A stretch of DNA of 64,000 nt, from NCBI GenBank assembly GCA_019973155.2, contig BPQB01000029.1, forward strand, positions 1 through 64,000. Direction: 5' to 3'. Made by a program: the position numbers and the translations under genes. Below the pieces are notes generated by a model. It was not told where the DNA came from. It made no database searches and saw only the letters and a program-made list of their open reading frames with translations. Positions 20,934-32,039 of this stretch are shown here, piece after piece (positions within the stretch are counted from its first letter, which is position 1; every line of letters starts with the position of its first letter). Source of the stretch: Phanerochaete sordida. Its lineage: Eukaryota; Basidiomycota; Agaricomycetes; Polyporales; Phanerochaetaceae.

Positions 20934-22579
20934 CTATGCCTGCGACGTGCTGACCCCTGCTTGATCCACATCCCCAACAGTGTCATAAACAATCTCTTTG
21001 ACCAGACCAGACGTCTGCAACTCCAGCAGCACGTCCACATCCACTCCCGTCGCTGCTTGAACCGCGAGCAGCTGCAGAGGGGTGCTCTGCTCCACCCGCG
21101 CCCGCAGCAGATCGCGACAGCGCTGCGAGAGTGGCACATCGCTTTCGCGGCGACCCGGGATCCCTTCGTTCCAGCGGACGTCGCACAGCTTCAGCGCAGA
21201 TAGCTTGGGGAACAGGGGTACTGACCGCGGAGCGTGTTCGACGCCCGGTCCGGGGGAGAAGGTGCGAGAGCCGCGAATAGCGAGTAGACAAGCGGATGCG
21301 GCGATACGACAAGTTGCGACACTCGGGTGAACACCGCGAAGGGCAGCCATAAGCTCGACAGGTACTCCGACGGGAGGTGTAACCCGAGCCCGGAGACATC
21401 AGCCAGGGGAAGCGATGCAAGGAGCGCGTCGAGGAAGATTTGGCCGGCCGAAGAGTCCCTGACGTCCACCTTGATCGTGGTCTGCATGACCTCTTCGAGT
21501 GTGCTGGGAGCGTCGGGGGCCGTGGGAGCAGCACAAATCTCGTGCCAGAGGTCGATGCCGAGCTTGGACGCGTCATATGAACGTCGCTGTTCATGATAGA
21601 TGCGACATGAAGACGGAGGGATACGGCCATGGAAGATGCTACGGGTCATGGATTGTAGGACATTGGCGAGTGTCCGATCACTCTCCGAGCGATAGTTTTG
21701 AACGTTGAGGTCCACCGAAATATCAGTGTGAGAGGGAAGCTGGATGGACTGCAAGAGTGTCGTAAAGGCGACAGCCTTCGAAGAGTCGTCATTGAAGATC
21801 AAGTGGCGCAGAGCTGGGAGATGTACCACCTTGTGAGCGACATCAGCTGGCGGCAGAGTTTCAGCGCTCTCCAGAGCATATTCCAGCTCCAGGTGAGCGA
21901 GTGACGGCGTAGAATCGAGTAACGCAACCAGCTCTTCCACCTCAAACCACGGATCCAGGTGCTTCAGGCTCAAGTGCGTAAGGCAGGGGCCCACGAACAA
22001 CTTGGTGAATCGAGGACTTGCGGTATTGAGGCTAAGGCTGGCGACACGAGCTGGGCTAGAGGGCGGAGGCAGGTGGGAGGCATCTTCACCAAGTAATTCG
22101 AGGGGATACCCTAAATGGAGGCGGATATGGTGGATACGATCCATTTCTGCGAGGCATTGACGGAGTGCATCGAGTTGCACATCCTCGACGGAGTGAAAGA
22201 TTGTGAGAGGCGCGCGGCCTGAGAGTTGAAGACACGTACGCGTGCGCTCTGTACTCTCAAGCGACATGTAAGCCCATACTTCGCGTGTTGCAAGGGCAAC
22301 TCGATTCCATCGCCTGCAAACGCGGAGTACAGAGGTCCAGCCATACGGCTTGAGGCTGGCTTTGAAAGGCGCGTTCCGGTCATCCCAAGGGGCGTGGAAA
22401 TGTTCATGAGCGAGGAAGGACATGATCCTGGATAGAATCTCGTCGGGAATGCGCCAGATGGGGATGCTTTCATTTCGACGCGTGCTGAGGAAGACAATGG
22501 CATCCCAATGCTGTGCGATAGCATGGTCGATAGCGTCGACACCTTCCAGGTTTCCGTATTTGCTGTGTAAAGTCGCCAT
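20934..22579 (-). pseudogene. F-box/LRR-like gene with a frameshift near its 3' end
   Basis: The start (MATLHSKYGNLEGVDAID) and F-box (about residues 40-65, IPIWRIPDEILSRIMSF, then CRRWNRVALATREVWAYMSL) match the other F-box genes here. The frame runs for 462 codons to 21191. The family C-terminus (PLFPKLSALKLCDVRWNEG, then VPLSQRCRDLLRARV and TSGLVKEIV) is found instead in the next frame, ending at 20934. The break lies near 21200-21280 and corresponds to one missing base or two extra bases. No GT-AG pair of reasonable length repairs it, and the paralogs have no intron there. It is therefore a recent pseudogene or a sequence error. F-box proteins normally link substrates to SCF ubiquitin ligases through Skp1. 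Confidence 0.7.
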
Positions 22580-23419
22580 TTTGAATCACGGCCCGTTCTG
22601 CACGAACTGGTCATAGGCATGGCCCGCAGCGCGTACGAGAGCATTCACTCACATATGCGTCGCCCTACAAGTGCTCGAATGATTGTCTTCCTACTCTGCT
22701 CCGTTGTACACAGATTGGGGGTGCTTGAAAGCAATGGCCGCGCTTGAGCACAAGGATGAAACTGGCCCAGAAGACTCGAACGGAGGACCCACTTTGCCGA
22801 ATGCTGGCAGTAGCCTCACCGGTTCTACACGGACACGAGACGAAGAGCTTGAGCAGAGGAGAGGACAATGTCGAGGTACGACCAAAAGCCTGTTCGACCC
22901 GGGAGCGCCAGGAACGGCCCGCTTTGCCGCGGTCAAGAGCCCCACGCCGCGAACATGTGTGGCGTCGCTTGCATAGACAGAGCCTCGCAGCGGAGAGTTG
23001 CTGTAGAGATTACTCAATGAGGACAAGCACGACTCAGGCTTGGAACTGGCGGTCGGACGGCGTGGATTAATGTTGAGTCAGTGCCGCTCTCCGGACGAGG
23101 CTAATGAGACGGGCTTTGTTAGGAATACTGCGTGCCCAATGTCGCAGCGCAGCGCACACCAACGTTCCACTGACAACAAGTACAATTTCATTCAACAAAA
23201 AGTACAGAAATTCCACATCAACAACAGGCGGCGGACCAAGTCCACCATTGAGCGCGCACCGTCCACCGGCGCGGAGCCCATATCCAAATCCAAGTCCAAG
23301 CCTAAGTCCATCGTGAACAAGCGCGAACCAGTGGGAGGTCCGGAGGGGTGGCGGCGAGCCGGCTTGAGCGCAGACCGCGAGGCGAGTCTGGGGGTGCCTG
23401 AGTGCGAGGCGAGTGTAGG

Positions 23420-23620
23420 CGCGAGATGAGCAAGGCGTCGGCGTAGAGTGAGAGGCGAGGCTAGAGTGGGCGGAGAGCAGAGGCTGAGCGCGAGAGTGTC
23501 GAGGCGAGAGCAGCGAAACTTGAAAGCAGCGAGACTTGAGAGCGAGTCGACGAGAGTGAGTAGCGAGTAGCGAGAGTTGAAAGCAGCGAGCAGCGAGAAA
23601 GCGAAGCTAGAGCTGTAGCG
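23420..23620. repeat. Purine-rich low-complexity tract
   Basis: The plus strand is dominated by G and A with irregular repeats of GCGAGAG, AGCGAG and GAAAGCAGCGAG. There is no coding logic. It may be a degraded satellite or structural tract. Confidence 0.55.
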
Positions 23621-23626
23621 TGTGGT

Positions 23627-23755
23627 GTCCAAGCGTTGTGCAGCCAGGAGAGCGTGTGTCCGGCGGTGTGCTGCCGAGAGGCGAGTGCCCAGGTGTTGTG
23701 CTACCAGGGGTGCGTGCGTGCCGAGCGTTGTGCAGCTGGCGGAGCGAGTACATGC
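23627..23755. repeat. Four imperfect ~31-bp tandem repeats
   Basis: Four consecutive units share the core (C/G)NGTTGTGC(A/T)(G/A)CC or a one-base variant, with G-rich linkers of the GGAGAGCGTG type. Unit lengths are about 29-31 bp. It directly follows the purine tract and lies about 0.7 kb from the 3' end of the acidic-protein gene. Confidence 0.5.
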
Positions 23756-24481
23756 GGAGTCTAGCGAGAAGGTCGGCTTGGCTCAAGTGAGGATGAAGGC
23801 AAAGCGCGTACCTGAGAGCAGAGTCCGTGTTGCGGGTCGAGGCCGGGCCGCCTTCTTTCCCTCGGATCGCACGCTGCCGGGGCCCTCGGCGGCGTGGTCT
23901 CCTCGGTTCTGAAGGCGGACGCCAGCAGGGCGAAGTTGAGGCGATGCCGCGCGAAGAGGCAGGGCTGTGCAGAAGGGTGAGCGATGCTGGAGGACGGAGA
24001 CGGAGAGACATACCTCGCGGAGCGTAGAGACGCTTGGACGAGGCCAGCTCGTGTCAGAAGAGTGCCGGTGGCAAAGCTATGCGAGGAAGAAGTCAGTAAA
24101 AGTGGAAGTGAAGTTGAGAAGGGTGTGCTTACCTCGAGGCGAGCCGATGAAGTCCCAGTCCAGGTAGAGTGTGGGGATAGTGTGAGAGGCGACCTTGAAG
24201 CGATCGCGGGTATAAGGGACGCGTCGAAGTGCGCGTAAAGAACGTCCTCGTCAGGACGATGAGATGGTCGAGAGATACCGGGGAGACAAATCGAGAGAAG
24301 AATACAAATGATGATACCGGTTATGAGACGGAGAGAGACCGAGGCAAATCGAACCGAGGCTATCCAAAATCGAGTCTTGTAGAGTCTTGAGAAATCTTCC
24401 GGAGTCGTAGATCGTACTTGAAATTCGTAGGCGGCGAGGAGTCGTCATTATTGGAGTCGAGATGTTGAGATGATGTTGAGA

Positions 24482-25637
24482 TTAGAAACCCTTGTCCTTG
24501 TGTCTGCGAGTCTTCTTGTAGTCGTCGACCGCAGCGGCAAGCTTCCGCCCATGTCGACTAGACTTTGAAGTGCTCTTGACCTCTGCGCCCTCGTCCGAGG
24601 GCTCAGCTGCAGCCGGAGCCGGAGCCGGAGCCGAGGTTGAGGCCTTGCTCGGTCCCTGCCCAGAGGCCTTCGATGCCCAGCGCTTCTGGAACACGAACTT
24701 CCAGGGGAACAAGACCTCAGCCGCCTTGCCTTTGGACGCAGCTCCGTTGGCCACCGGAGCCGCGGCCGAAGGTGCGGCCTCCTCCGCCTTGGCGGCCTTG
24801 GAGGCCTCAGCGGCGGGCATGTGCAGGCCGGGAGGGAAGGACGGGGCCTGGGCTGGCATGGCTGGCGCGGGTGCTGGGGCGTAGGGAGGAGGAGTCGGCG
24901 ACGACGATACGTACAGCGCTGACATTAGCTGCACGAGTTCGGAGATTTCGGGTTGCGGCGCGACGAAGGGCGGGTAGACAAGCCAGGGGAAGCCGGGGAA
25001 GCTAGTGATGGACGGGACGAAGGGCGGGTAGACAAGTCCGGGGATGCCAGTGATGAATTGTATTGGAGTGATCCCGACGTCGACGTCCATGTCGAAGCTC
25101 GAGTCTCCCATGTCGAAGTCGTCGGCGGCGGTGTCGTCGAAATCCATGCTGTCGTCCTCGTCGAAGTCGTCGTCCATTGCCACGTCCTAGAGTCGTCAGG
25201 CTATCGCAAAGCGCGAAGATGGAGAAGTACTCACGAAGCTGACGAGGATCTGGGTTGGTCTTGCGCGACGACGAGGCAGGGAGCACTGTGAAGACGCGAG
25301 TGAGCCCGAGAGCAACAGAAAATGAACTATAGAGACGCACCAAAGAGCGAGTCAAGCTCCGAATGGTTGTTGACTCGGCAGCCTTGCGCTTCGACGACTG
25401 ACCCGTCCCGCGGTAGTCGACGACCTCCTCCTGGATCTTCTCCCGACACCCCCGCTCCTCCGCCCTCGCCTTGTTGAACAGAAGCTTGAACGGCTTGTTC
25501 AAGATTTCGCGCGTCAAGAGGCGTCGGTTGGCGCGGACGAGATACTTGTGTTCGGGCTTGACGTCGCGTATTGACGGAGAACCGGGGAATTTTGGCTTGC
25601 GGATGAGCGGAATCGAGGGGAGTGTGCGGGGAGACAT
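24482..25637 (-). CDS. Hypothetical acidic/low-complexity protein with a duplicated aromatic-Pro motif
   Basis: Three exons in frame: 25637-25341, 25285-25235 and 25186-24482, giving 350 residues. The N-terminal 100 residues are basic (RKPKFPGSPSIRDVKPEHK, NKPFKLLFNKARAEER). Exon 3 opens with a long Asp/Met-rich segment (DDDFDEDDSMDFDD). A Pro-rich aromatic stretch with an internal duplication follows: GLVYPPFV, then WLVYPPFV 18 residues later. The end is Ala/Pro-rich, then basic (KKTRRHKDKGF). I recognise no family. The basic-acidic-basic layout suggests a nuclear or RNA-associated protein, but that is inference. Gene model support comes from three GT-AG junctions with consistent phase. Confidence 0.65.
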
Positions 25638-26453
25638 TATGAACGAGAGTATGAGGCAGAAGGAGTGAGTGTATGCGCGGCGTGTGCGACGAAGGGGATG
25701 GGGGAACGGGGGAGGAAGCGCGATTAGGTGGGGGACAGCGGACGCTTTGAAACAGGTCTTATAGCTCGCCAGGCTTGTTTATTTGCGTTAAACAAGCCTA
25801 GTTCACGTGCAAGCCTGTTTCACGTGAGTTACTGTTTCGGGGTTGCTCGACGGGGGCCAATCGAGGTCGTCTGTTTTCGGACGCAGCGGTGGCGCGGACA
25901 CGCCGCCTATTCCGCAGGCCTGAGGTCTGAGACCAGAGCGCGAGGGCGACACGACAAAGGCGTCCGATGTTCCGTGAGGGCATGCCTTCTGACAGCCCTT
26001 TGCGTGCGATATTTTGGATTCCTGGACGGCACAATTTGCGAGCGAACGACAGCGACAGCGGCGAAGTTCGGGTGTCCCTTACCTTGGCCCACTTACCATA
26101 ATACTATTCGAGGGTGATTCGAAAGCCTTAGGCCTGTCCTGCTCTCTGCGTCTTCAGGATGTGCAAGGCTTCGTGGTGGACCGGACGAAGGTGTGCCAGC
26201 TTTGCGTCCGCAGTGACCGTGATTGGCGCGCCCGTCGTGGCGCGGATAAAGTATTTATCCTTGCGTTTATTTATCCCTTTTTCCTTCTGCCCGTCTCGAT
26301 GGGCACGAAAGGATTGCATTACAAGATACATCAAAAGCAGCCAAACTATCAATTTAAGCCAGGAGTCCGAGCACGTAGCTGCCGCGGGAGAACAAGTACT
26401 GAGGCTCCCGCCGTTTCGCAAGAAGTACAGCTCGAGAATCGTTCACGCCAGAC
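25638..26453. other. Intergenic region with a perfect hairpin repeat
   Basis: This holds the promoter of the acidic-protein gene and the 3' flank of the F-box gene at 26454. It contains the hairpin at 25771-25799, and CACGTG boxes at about 25804-25809 and 25820-25825 within a repeated AAGCCT(A/G)(G)TTTCACGTG-like unit. No gene is supported. Confidence 0.5.
25771..25799. repeat. Perfect inverted repeat, 11-bp arms
   Basis: AGGCTTGTTTA (25771-25781) is mirrored by TAAACAAGCCT (25789-25799) with a 7-nt loop. It lies about 140 bp upstream of the ATG at 25637 on the minus strand, so it may be a cis-regulatory palindrome for that gene. Confidence 0.7.
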
Positions 26454-28058
26454 CTACGAAGCACTCGAACCTGCTTTTTCGTCTCTGCACAAGCTGCACT
26501 CAACCGTCACGACGAGTCCAGCATCCTGCAGCGCCTTCAGCTCCGTCTCATGGACTTCTGTCGCAACTCGTAGGGCAATCGACCGCAGAGGAATACCCTG
26601 CGCGAGGCGAGCCCGCAGCGCATCGCGGCAGCGCGTCGAAAGCGGTACGTCGCTGCCACCCTGGTCAAGGAGCCCCTCGTCCCAGCGGACATCGCCCAGA
26701 GTGAGCGCCTGCAGCTTGGGGAAGGGCGGATCGGAGGGCGCCGCGAGAGCTTTTGCGAGGCCGTACGCGAGTGTGTGCGACGACGCACTGACGTGTGTCG
26801 CGTTCGAGATACGCGCAAGCTGCGTCCAGACGTCGCGCGGAAAGGTGGGGAGGTGCACTGCGAACGTGGAGACGTCGGACAGGGGAAGCGTCGAGAGGAA
26901 GGCGTCGATGAGTGCGTTCTCGGGCCAATGGGGCGAGCGCGTGACTCCGAGCGTGATGGTGACATGGCCGGGTCTGCTCGGCGCACCGGAGGGGTCTGGG
27001 AGCTCCGGGAGGTGGTAAACGGCGGGCCACAGCTCGACTGTCAGGTCGGACTCTCTGGACTGGCCCCGGTATGTATGCTCTTCCTTGCGAATGTAGCATG
27101 TGCGTGGGAGATTTCCATGGCCGAAGATCTTGCTTGCAATACGGCGGAGGATGCCAATGACGACCGCCACCTCTTGCGGGATGTACTCACTGGAAGCGAA
27201 ATCGAATGAGAGGCTGGCTTGCGAGGGGACCTCCAGAGATTGCAGAAGCACCGCACAGGACACTCCTGCCGCAGAACTGTCTTCTACCTCCATGCGGCGG
27301 AGAGCTGGCAGAGCGACTGCCTGTCTTCCGGGTGGGGCATTGTACGAGTCTGGAGATCGGATGCATTGCAGCGCAGAATCGAGCTCGAGTTCCACCAGGA
27401 GAGGTGTGGAGGTAAGCACTGCGAGCATCTCCTCGACGGAGAATTGCGGATCCATGGGGCCACATCGGAGATGTGTCAGGCTTGAGCTCACGAACAGTCT
27501 TGTGAAAGCGGGTGTTGCGAGGTCCAAAAAGAGGCTGCGTACGCTGCAGATACCAGTAGTTGGGGGGACATACGGGCGGCCATCGTCGCTGTCAAGATAT
27601 TCGAGGGGATAGGGCGGCTCGAAAAGGAAGTGGCGAATGCGGCTCATCTCCGCAAGACACAAGTGGAGGGCGTCTTTCTCGAATGACGCGGAGATAATGG
27701 TAAGGGGAACGCTCCCTGAGAGCCGTAGGAGGGTTTGCGTCCGCTTCGGGTGCCCGATGTCCACGAAAGCCCACAGCGCACGCGTCGCAAAGCAGACGCG
27801 GTGCCAACGCCTGCACACACAAATGATCTGCGTCCATTTGTACGGCTGATGCGGTCCACAGCCCATGTTGCCGTACACTTCGTAAAAATGCTCGGATACC
27901 ATGAAAAGGAATATTCTGGAGAGGATCTCGTCGGGAATGCGCCAGATCGGGGCGCGCGAGTTCCTGAGCGTGCACAGTTGCTGGACGATACCCCTGTGCT
28001 TTGTGATTGCCGCATCGATAGCGTCATAATCTTCAAGAGGACCGTATTCGCCCTCCAT
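26454..28058 (-). CDS. F-box/LRR-like protein
   Basis: An intact single-exon frame of 534 residues. The F-box spans about residues 37-75 and 88-105 (APIWRIPDEILSRIFLF; CRRWHRVCFATRALWAFVDI). About ten degenerate leucine-rich units follow (for example LVELELDSALQ, VALPALRRMEVEDS). The family C-terminus VPLSTRCRDALRARLAQG is present. It is closest to the plus-strand genes at 53387 and 55420, with which it also shares a palindromic upstream element. F-box proteins act as SCF ubiquitin-ligase adaptors in cytosol or nucleus; the target is unknown. Expansion of this family suggests fast turnover rather than a housekeeping role. Confidence 0.85.
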   Translation of the reverse strand: MEGEYGPLEDYDAIDAAITKHRGIVQQLCTLRNSRAPIWRIPDEILSRIFLFMVSEHFYEVYGNMGCGPHQPYKWTQIICVCRRWHRVCFATRALWAFVDIGHPKRTQTLLRLSGSVPLTIISASFEKDALHLCLAEMSRIRHFLFEPPYPLEYLDSDDGRPYVPPTTGICSVRSLFLDLATPAFTRLFVSSSLTHLRCGPMDPQFSVEEMLAVLTSTPLLVELELDSALQCIRSPDSYNAPPGRQAVALPALRRMEVEDSSAAGVSCAVLLQSLEVPSQASLSFDFASSEYIPQEVAVVIGILRRIASKIFGHGNLPRTCYIRKEEHTYRGQSRESDLTVELWPAVYHLPELPDPSGAPSRPGHVTITLGVTRSPHWPENALIDAFLSTLPLSDVSTFAVHLPTFPRDVWTQLARISNATHVSASSHTLAYGLAKALAAPSDPPFPKLQALTLGDVRWDEGLLDQGGSDVPLSTRCRDALRARLAQGIPLRSIALRVATEVHETELKALQDAGLVVTVECSLCRDEKAGSSAS

Positions 28059-28636
28059 GGCGCCGGCTAAATCGCGTGCAGCTGCACGGGTAGGAGCTAA
28101 TGAGACCGTGACCGAATGCGCTCAGTGTCGCGAATGACACGCAGCAAAATTGGTATCGCTTGCCTTGTTTCCTCGCGTATAAGACAATATTACGTCCAAG
28201 CGTCCGCCAACGAAAGCGTAGGAGACGTTCCCGGCGAAGAGACCGCGAAAACACTCGAGCTTGAGGACGACGGTCAAGTTCTGCGCAGTCACCCAGAAAG
28301 CGCCCAGAAATACGAACCGATCTGCACGTGGCCGCCACGAAGTAGGCGGCCGATTATGGCAAGCAAGAATGCAATAAATATCATTAACCTATCTGCTCTG
28401 CCTACATACTACAAGGATAAATTATATACCATGACCCAGAGGGGAGAAATCACAAAATATTGCTCAGCACAGGGTGTCATGGGAGACGTGACCCAAACGT
28501 GGGATGCAGGGCTTCTAGCTCCAGATAGCGCTGCAGATAAACAAACATGCATAACGCGGCCCTGGTGACTTGCACTTGCGACATGCCAGCTTCTCATGCT
28601 TCCCGCAGATACCCGCAAACAATAAATACGCCCGCG
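28059..28636. other. Promoter of the F-box gene and 3' flank of the next gene
   Basis: The minus strand carries the shared F-box promoter palindrome (28322-28342). Beyond about 28350 the DNA is AT-rich and holds no gene. Confidence 0.5.
28322..28342 (-). promoter_or_regulatory. Conserved F-box promoter palindrome, class 1
   Basis: The minus strand reads CTTCGTGGC, two bases, then CCACGTGCAG, placing a CACGTG E-box inside a larger inverted repeat. It sits about 270 nt upstream of the ATG at 28058. The same string occurs at 53126-53147 and 55147-55168. Confidence 0.7.
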
Positions 28637-29356
28637 TCATTCGCTGCCGCTCTCCTGGCTCCGCTCCTCGTCCTCGTCGCCTTGCGTCAGCACGCCGTCT
28701 TCTGTCAACATCCCTTGCGTCAGCCATCGTTTCCGAAAACACACGAGCGACGCACCCGTGGTCTCGACAGGAAAGTTGAGCCTCACGACGCGCGGCGGGA
28801 ACGGCCCGCCGCTGCGCGGGAACTGCGCCACGGGCTGCGACGGCACGACCGGCGGGTCGAGCAGCGGCTCCGTGGGCACGTACGTGCGGCGCGCGCCGTT
28901 CGCATAGTCGCGCGCCGCCGGCCGCGAAGCCAAACCACCGTTGCGAGCGGCGCCGGGCGCGCGCGTCGTGCCCTGCGCGGCATAGTCCGCGGCGACGTAC
29001 CGCGCCGGCGGGAGGTCGTCCACGGGCAGCGGGGGCCGCAGCGGCTGCAGCGTGCGGGCAGGTGTCGTGCCGCGCTGCTCGTCCTGCAGATGTGCGTCAG
29101 GTGAGTAGCGCAGCGGTGGGGAGGCGCGCACCTCGAGTGCGCCGTCCGTGATTGTGGCCGGGGTCGTGGCCCCGTCGTTCGGGCTCCGTGCGTGTGCGTG
29201 GGAAGCCGTGGCCGCTGCTGCGCCGTGGCCTGCCGCGTTGTCGGGCTGCGCGGCGCCTGCCGCGCGCGCGTCGGGGCGTGCAGCGTCCTCGCCGTGCTCT
29301 TCGTCACTACCGGTGCTGCCGCGACCGTTGGCCCTCCTGTGTGCGTTGTCCGCCAT
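28637..29356 (-). CDS. Hypothetical disordered protein with a conserved-looking C-terminal block
   Basis: A 239-residue single-exon frame starting MADNAHRRANGRGS. The start at 29356 is chosen because a minus-strand TATA box (GTATATAGG, 29407-29415) lies about 50 nt upstream. The longer open frame above it would place that TATA box inside the coding region and gives an implausible Arg/Ala-rich extension. The protein is Ala/Pro/Asp-rich and probably disordered. Near the C-terminus a less biased block, RVVRLNFPVETTGASLVCFR followed by KRWLTQGMLTEDGV, looks structured. No family recognised. Confidence 0.55.
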   Translation of the reverse strand: MADNAHRRANGRGSTGSDEEHGEDAARPDARAAGAAQPDNAAGHGAAAATASHAHARSPNDGATTPATITDGALEVRASPPLRYSPDAHLQDEQRGTTPARTLQPLRPPLPVDDLPPARYVAADYAAQGTTRAPGAARNGGLASRPAARDYANGARRTYVPTEPLLDPPVVPSQPVAQFPRSGGPFPPRVVRLNFPVETTGASLVCFRKRWLTQGMLTEDGVLTQGDEDEERSQESGSE

Positions 29357-32039
29357 CCTGGCGAGCTGCTTGACCTGGGAGCCCCAGTCGCCCGGGCAGA
29401 CCTGGCCTATATACCGCGCCGCACGCGCTACCGCCAGCGACAGCAGGAGCCCATAGAAGCCCGGCCGCCCCGCTGGAGCGCGTCGCGCACCCTGTGCGTG
29501 CGCGCCTGGCACGGCCCACAGCCATAGCCCATGGCCCCCGCGCAGGGCCGCGCCTCGCCGCAAACACGGCGGAGCAGGCAGCAGGAGCGACGCTCGCCGA
29601 GAGCGGCAGCGGGCCCGCCGGCAGCAGGCCCGAGGCGCACAGATGCGGGCGGCTGGCGCGCTGCAATGTCGCCGCAGCGCTGCGCGGGCTGCGAGGTCCG
29701 GCGCGAGATCCCCTGGGCGAGATGGCCTGCGCGGGATCCTCTCGCCGGGCTCCACGGTGCCGCATGCGCCGCCGTAGGTGCCACGGCAACGGTGCAGGCA
29801 GGTGCAGGGGCAACGAGCAACGCGTCGAGCCAAGCCAGACGGAAATCAGGCCCATCGGAGGCGACGGCATTGCGACGGCGCGCCGGTAACGCAGACCCTG
29901 TAGACCCTACAGGATCTTCGCCGCCTGCCATTTGATTGAGGTGTGTTGCGGTGTGGCATTGCGGCTTGACGCGATCCCGGGATGTCACGGGGCCCTGCAA
30001 GTGAGTGACTATTGTCCGAGTGACCACATGGTGCCAGAAATCTGCGGCTAGCATTTGTCGCCGTCACTCACCGCCATACGGAAATGAGGAACAGCAGGCT
30101 TTGCGTTGAGGCGCGCGGCAGCGGGGCCGCAGAAAATCGCGCAGGGCATGCGCTGCAGATCCTCCGAGGACACCTGATAAAACGGGTCATGCGGTGAGCA
30201 GAGCCGTCGGCGAGTGTATCAAACACGCACTTGTCGGACACCGGAACCTAGAATGACGTGCTGTCAAATCGGCAGCGGCCATGCTGCTTCATGGGTGGCG
30301 AGGGTGGCATGGTTTCCGGGCACGTGACGCACAGACATGTCGAGAACATTCTCCTATTAGACGAGAGCCTTAATGAAAGAAGCACGATAGAAGGTAACAA
30401 GAGGCCTACAGGTGGTATAGGTAACTCTCCGAGGCGCAGCACATCGGCCGACCGAAATCGGGGCTCACCGAGGCTTTGCAGTGAAATGGCGCTCCGTTGC
30501 CCTGATTTCCTAGGACGCGGAAATCCGCTCCCTGTAACTCTCCGTAGATCAGTGCAAGAACACGGAGAGTGGCCGCCAGGCTATGAGCAGGCGCACCCTC
30601 GCCACCGCTTCGCGCGGCAACATATGGGTTCACCGGCCGCGTGCGGGCCTTTCATGACGCCGCGCAATAGACGGCCGCGCGTCGTGCTGTCAAGCGTAAG
30701 CGAGTATGAAAATACCGCAAAGCGTGAACATTAGCAAACGTTTGCGGTGCCCCTCTTAGTTGACCGCCGGACTCGAAGGCAGCTGACGTACCTGACGCGG
30801 AAGTTACTAGAGCATGGCAGCGAGTGGCCGCGCATTTATTCCAACACCGCGACATTGTTGTCATATGTGAAGCTCACTTGCAATGCGCTTCATTTATGCA
30901 GGTCATGGCTTACGTTCTCCTTACACGCTGCATAAGCGAGAGTTCACGAACATCAAAAACACGGTGTCCATCGAGAATATTCAGCCGATGGGAGTGCGTC
31001 TACCGGCGCGAATGAGGACGACAATTTCCTTGCGAATAACGCCGGTGTCAGAGTCCAAGCACGCCAAGCAACAGTTCAAAGCGAGACTCACCGGCACATC
31101 GATATACTGTAGTGTGCCTTCTCTGTATGGTTCGCGTTCTCGTCATCGACGTCTGCCACGCTCAGCACGTCACTGGTCGCCCGCTGAGATGGGAGTCTAT
31201 CCGTTCGCTGGCGGGTGTCACCGACCCTGATGATGATGACCGTCCTCCGGGATATATATGACCGTCACCCGGCAACGCCTGTCTCCGTCGTCCCCTCCTC
31301 TCCTTCCCCTCCTCCATCTTCCAATCCCTGCTCGATACCTGTCGCATCCTCCTATCCGCTCGCACCTTCCTGGACACTTCTCATACAACATAAGCATTGG
31401 CAATTCTCACCGAGTATGAACGACAGGATCATGGTTCTCAGCTGCAGGTGGCGGGATAAGGGTCGCGAGGCCGCGGCACTATCGGACGCGCAGGAACAGC
31501 CACCAGCGAAGGCAATCACCGATCAAATCGCGATCAGATCAGAAGCTGCCCCGCGCACACGTTTGTCTCAGGGGCGGCCGCGATTGGACGCGTGCCCACG
31601 CGTTGGCGCCGGCAGAAAAAATGGGCAGAAAATTTGCGAGATAATGCCCAGGGCGCCGCCCCGCGTGGCGGGCGGGCCCTGGCGGGGCGCACGGCCGGCG
31701 ACAGCGCCCAAGACGGCAAATTTTCGTCGGCGAAGCCGAGGGCGCCGGCGGGCAGGAGCGTATACCACACGACCCGCGACGTCGACGTGTTGCCTGCCCC
31801 GCAGAGTGCCCACCGAACCTTGTCCGCACGCGTTCGCCCCCGGACATCTGTCAACTGCCCCGCGAGCAGTCACACGAGCCGCGAGCCCTTGCCCTGCCCC
31901 GTATCGCTGTCCCCCGTGCCTTATCGTGCGCGGTTATATATCCTCCACGGACCACACCTCGCAGTTTTTTCTGTATCGTCGCTACTCGCGGCGCCCCTCC
32001 CTTGCTCTTTCTCTCCCTGGACCCCTGGATTTCTGCTAG
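29357..32039. other. 2.7-kb intergenic region
   Basis: No gene found. It holds the TATA box for the gene at 28637-29356 at the left and the transporter core promoter (TATATA at 31935-31940, about 105 nt before ATG 32040) at the right. The interior frames are GC-driven and lack splice or domain support. Confidence 0.45.

Larger units (their letters stand above)
22580..24481. other. 1.9-kb gene-poor region with low-complexity repeats
   Basis: The left 100-300 bp is the presumed promoter of the frameshifted F-box gene. From about 23420 to 23620 the plus strand is a purine-rich run of GAG, GCGAG and AGCAGCGAG units. A short tandem array follows and is listed separately. Long frames here on both strands are products of the repeats. 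I support no gene. Confidence 0.45.

Noticed and set aside
22683..24238. Several plus- and minus-strand frames in the repeat-rich gap.
   Set aside because: They consist of repeat-derived Arg/Ala/Ser text and change frame between repeat units without constraint.
26014..27018. A plus-strand 334-codon frame overlapping an F-box gene.
   Set aside because: Antisense to the conserved C-terminus of the F-box gene at 26454-28058.
28637..29833. A longer minus-strand protein of 398 residues starting at 29833.
   Set aside because: The extension is Arg/Ala/Cys-rich, would contain the TATA box at 29407-29415, and has no features of a real N-terminus. The ATG at 29356 is preferred.
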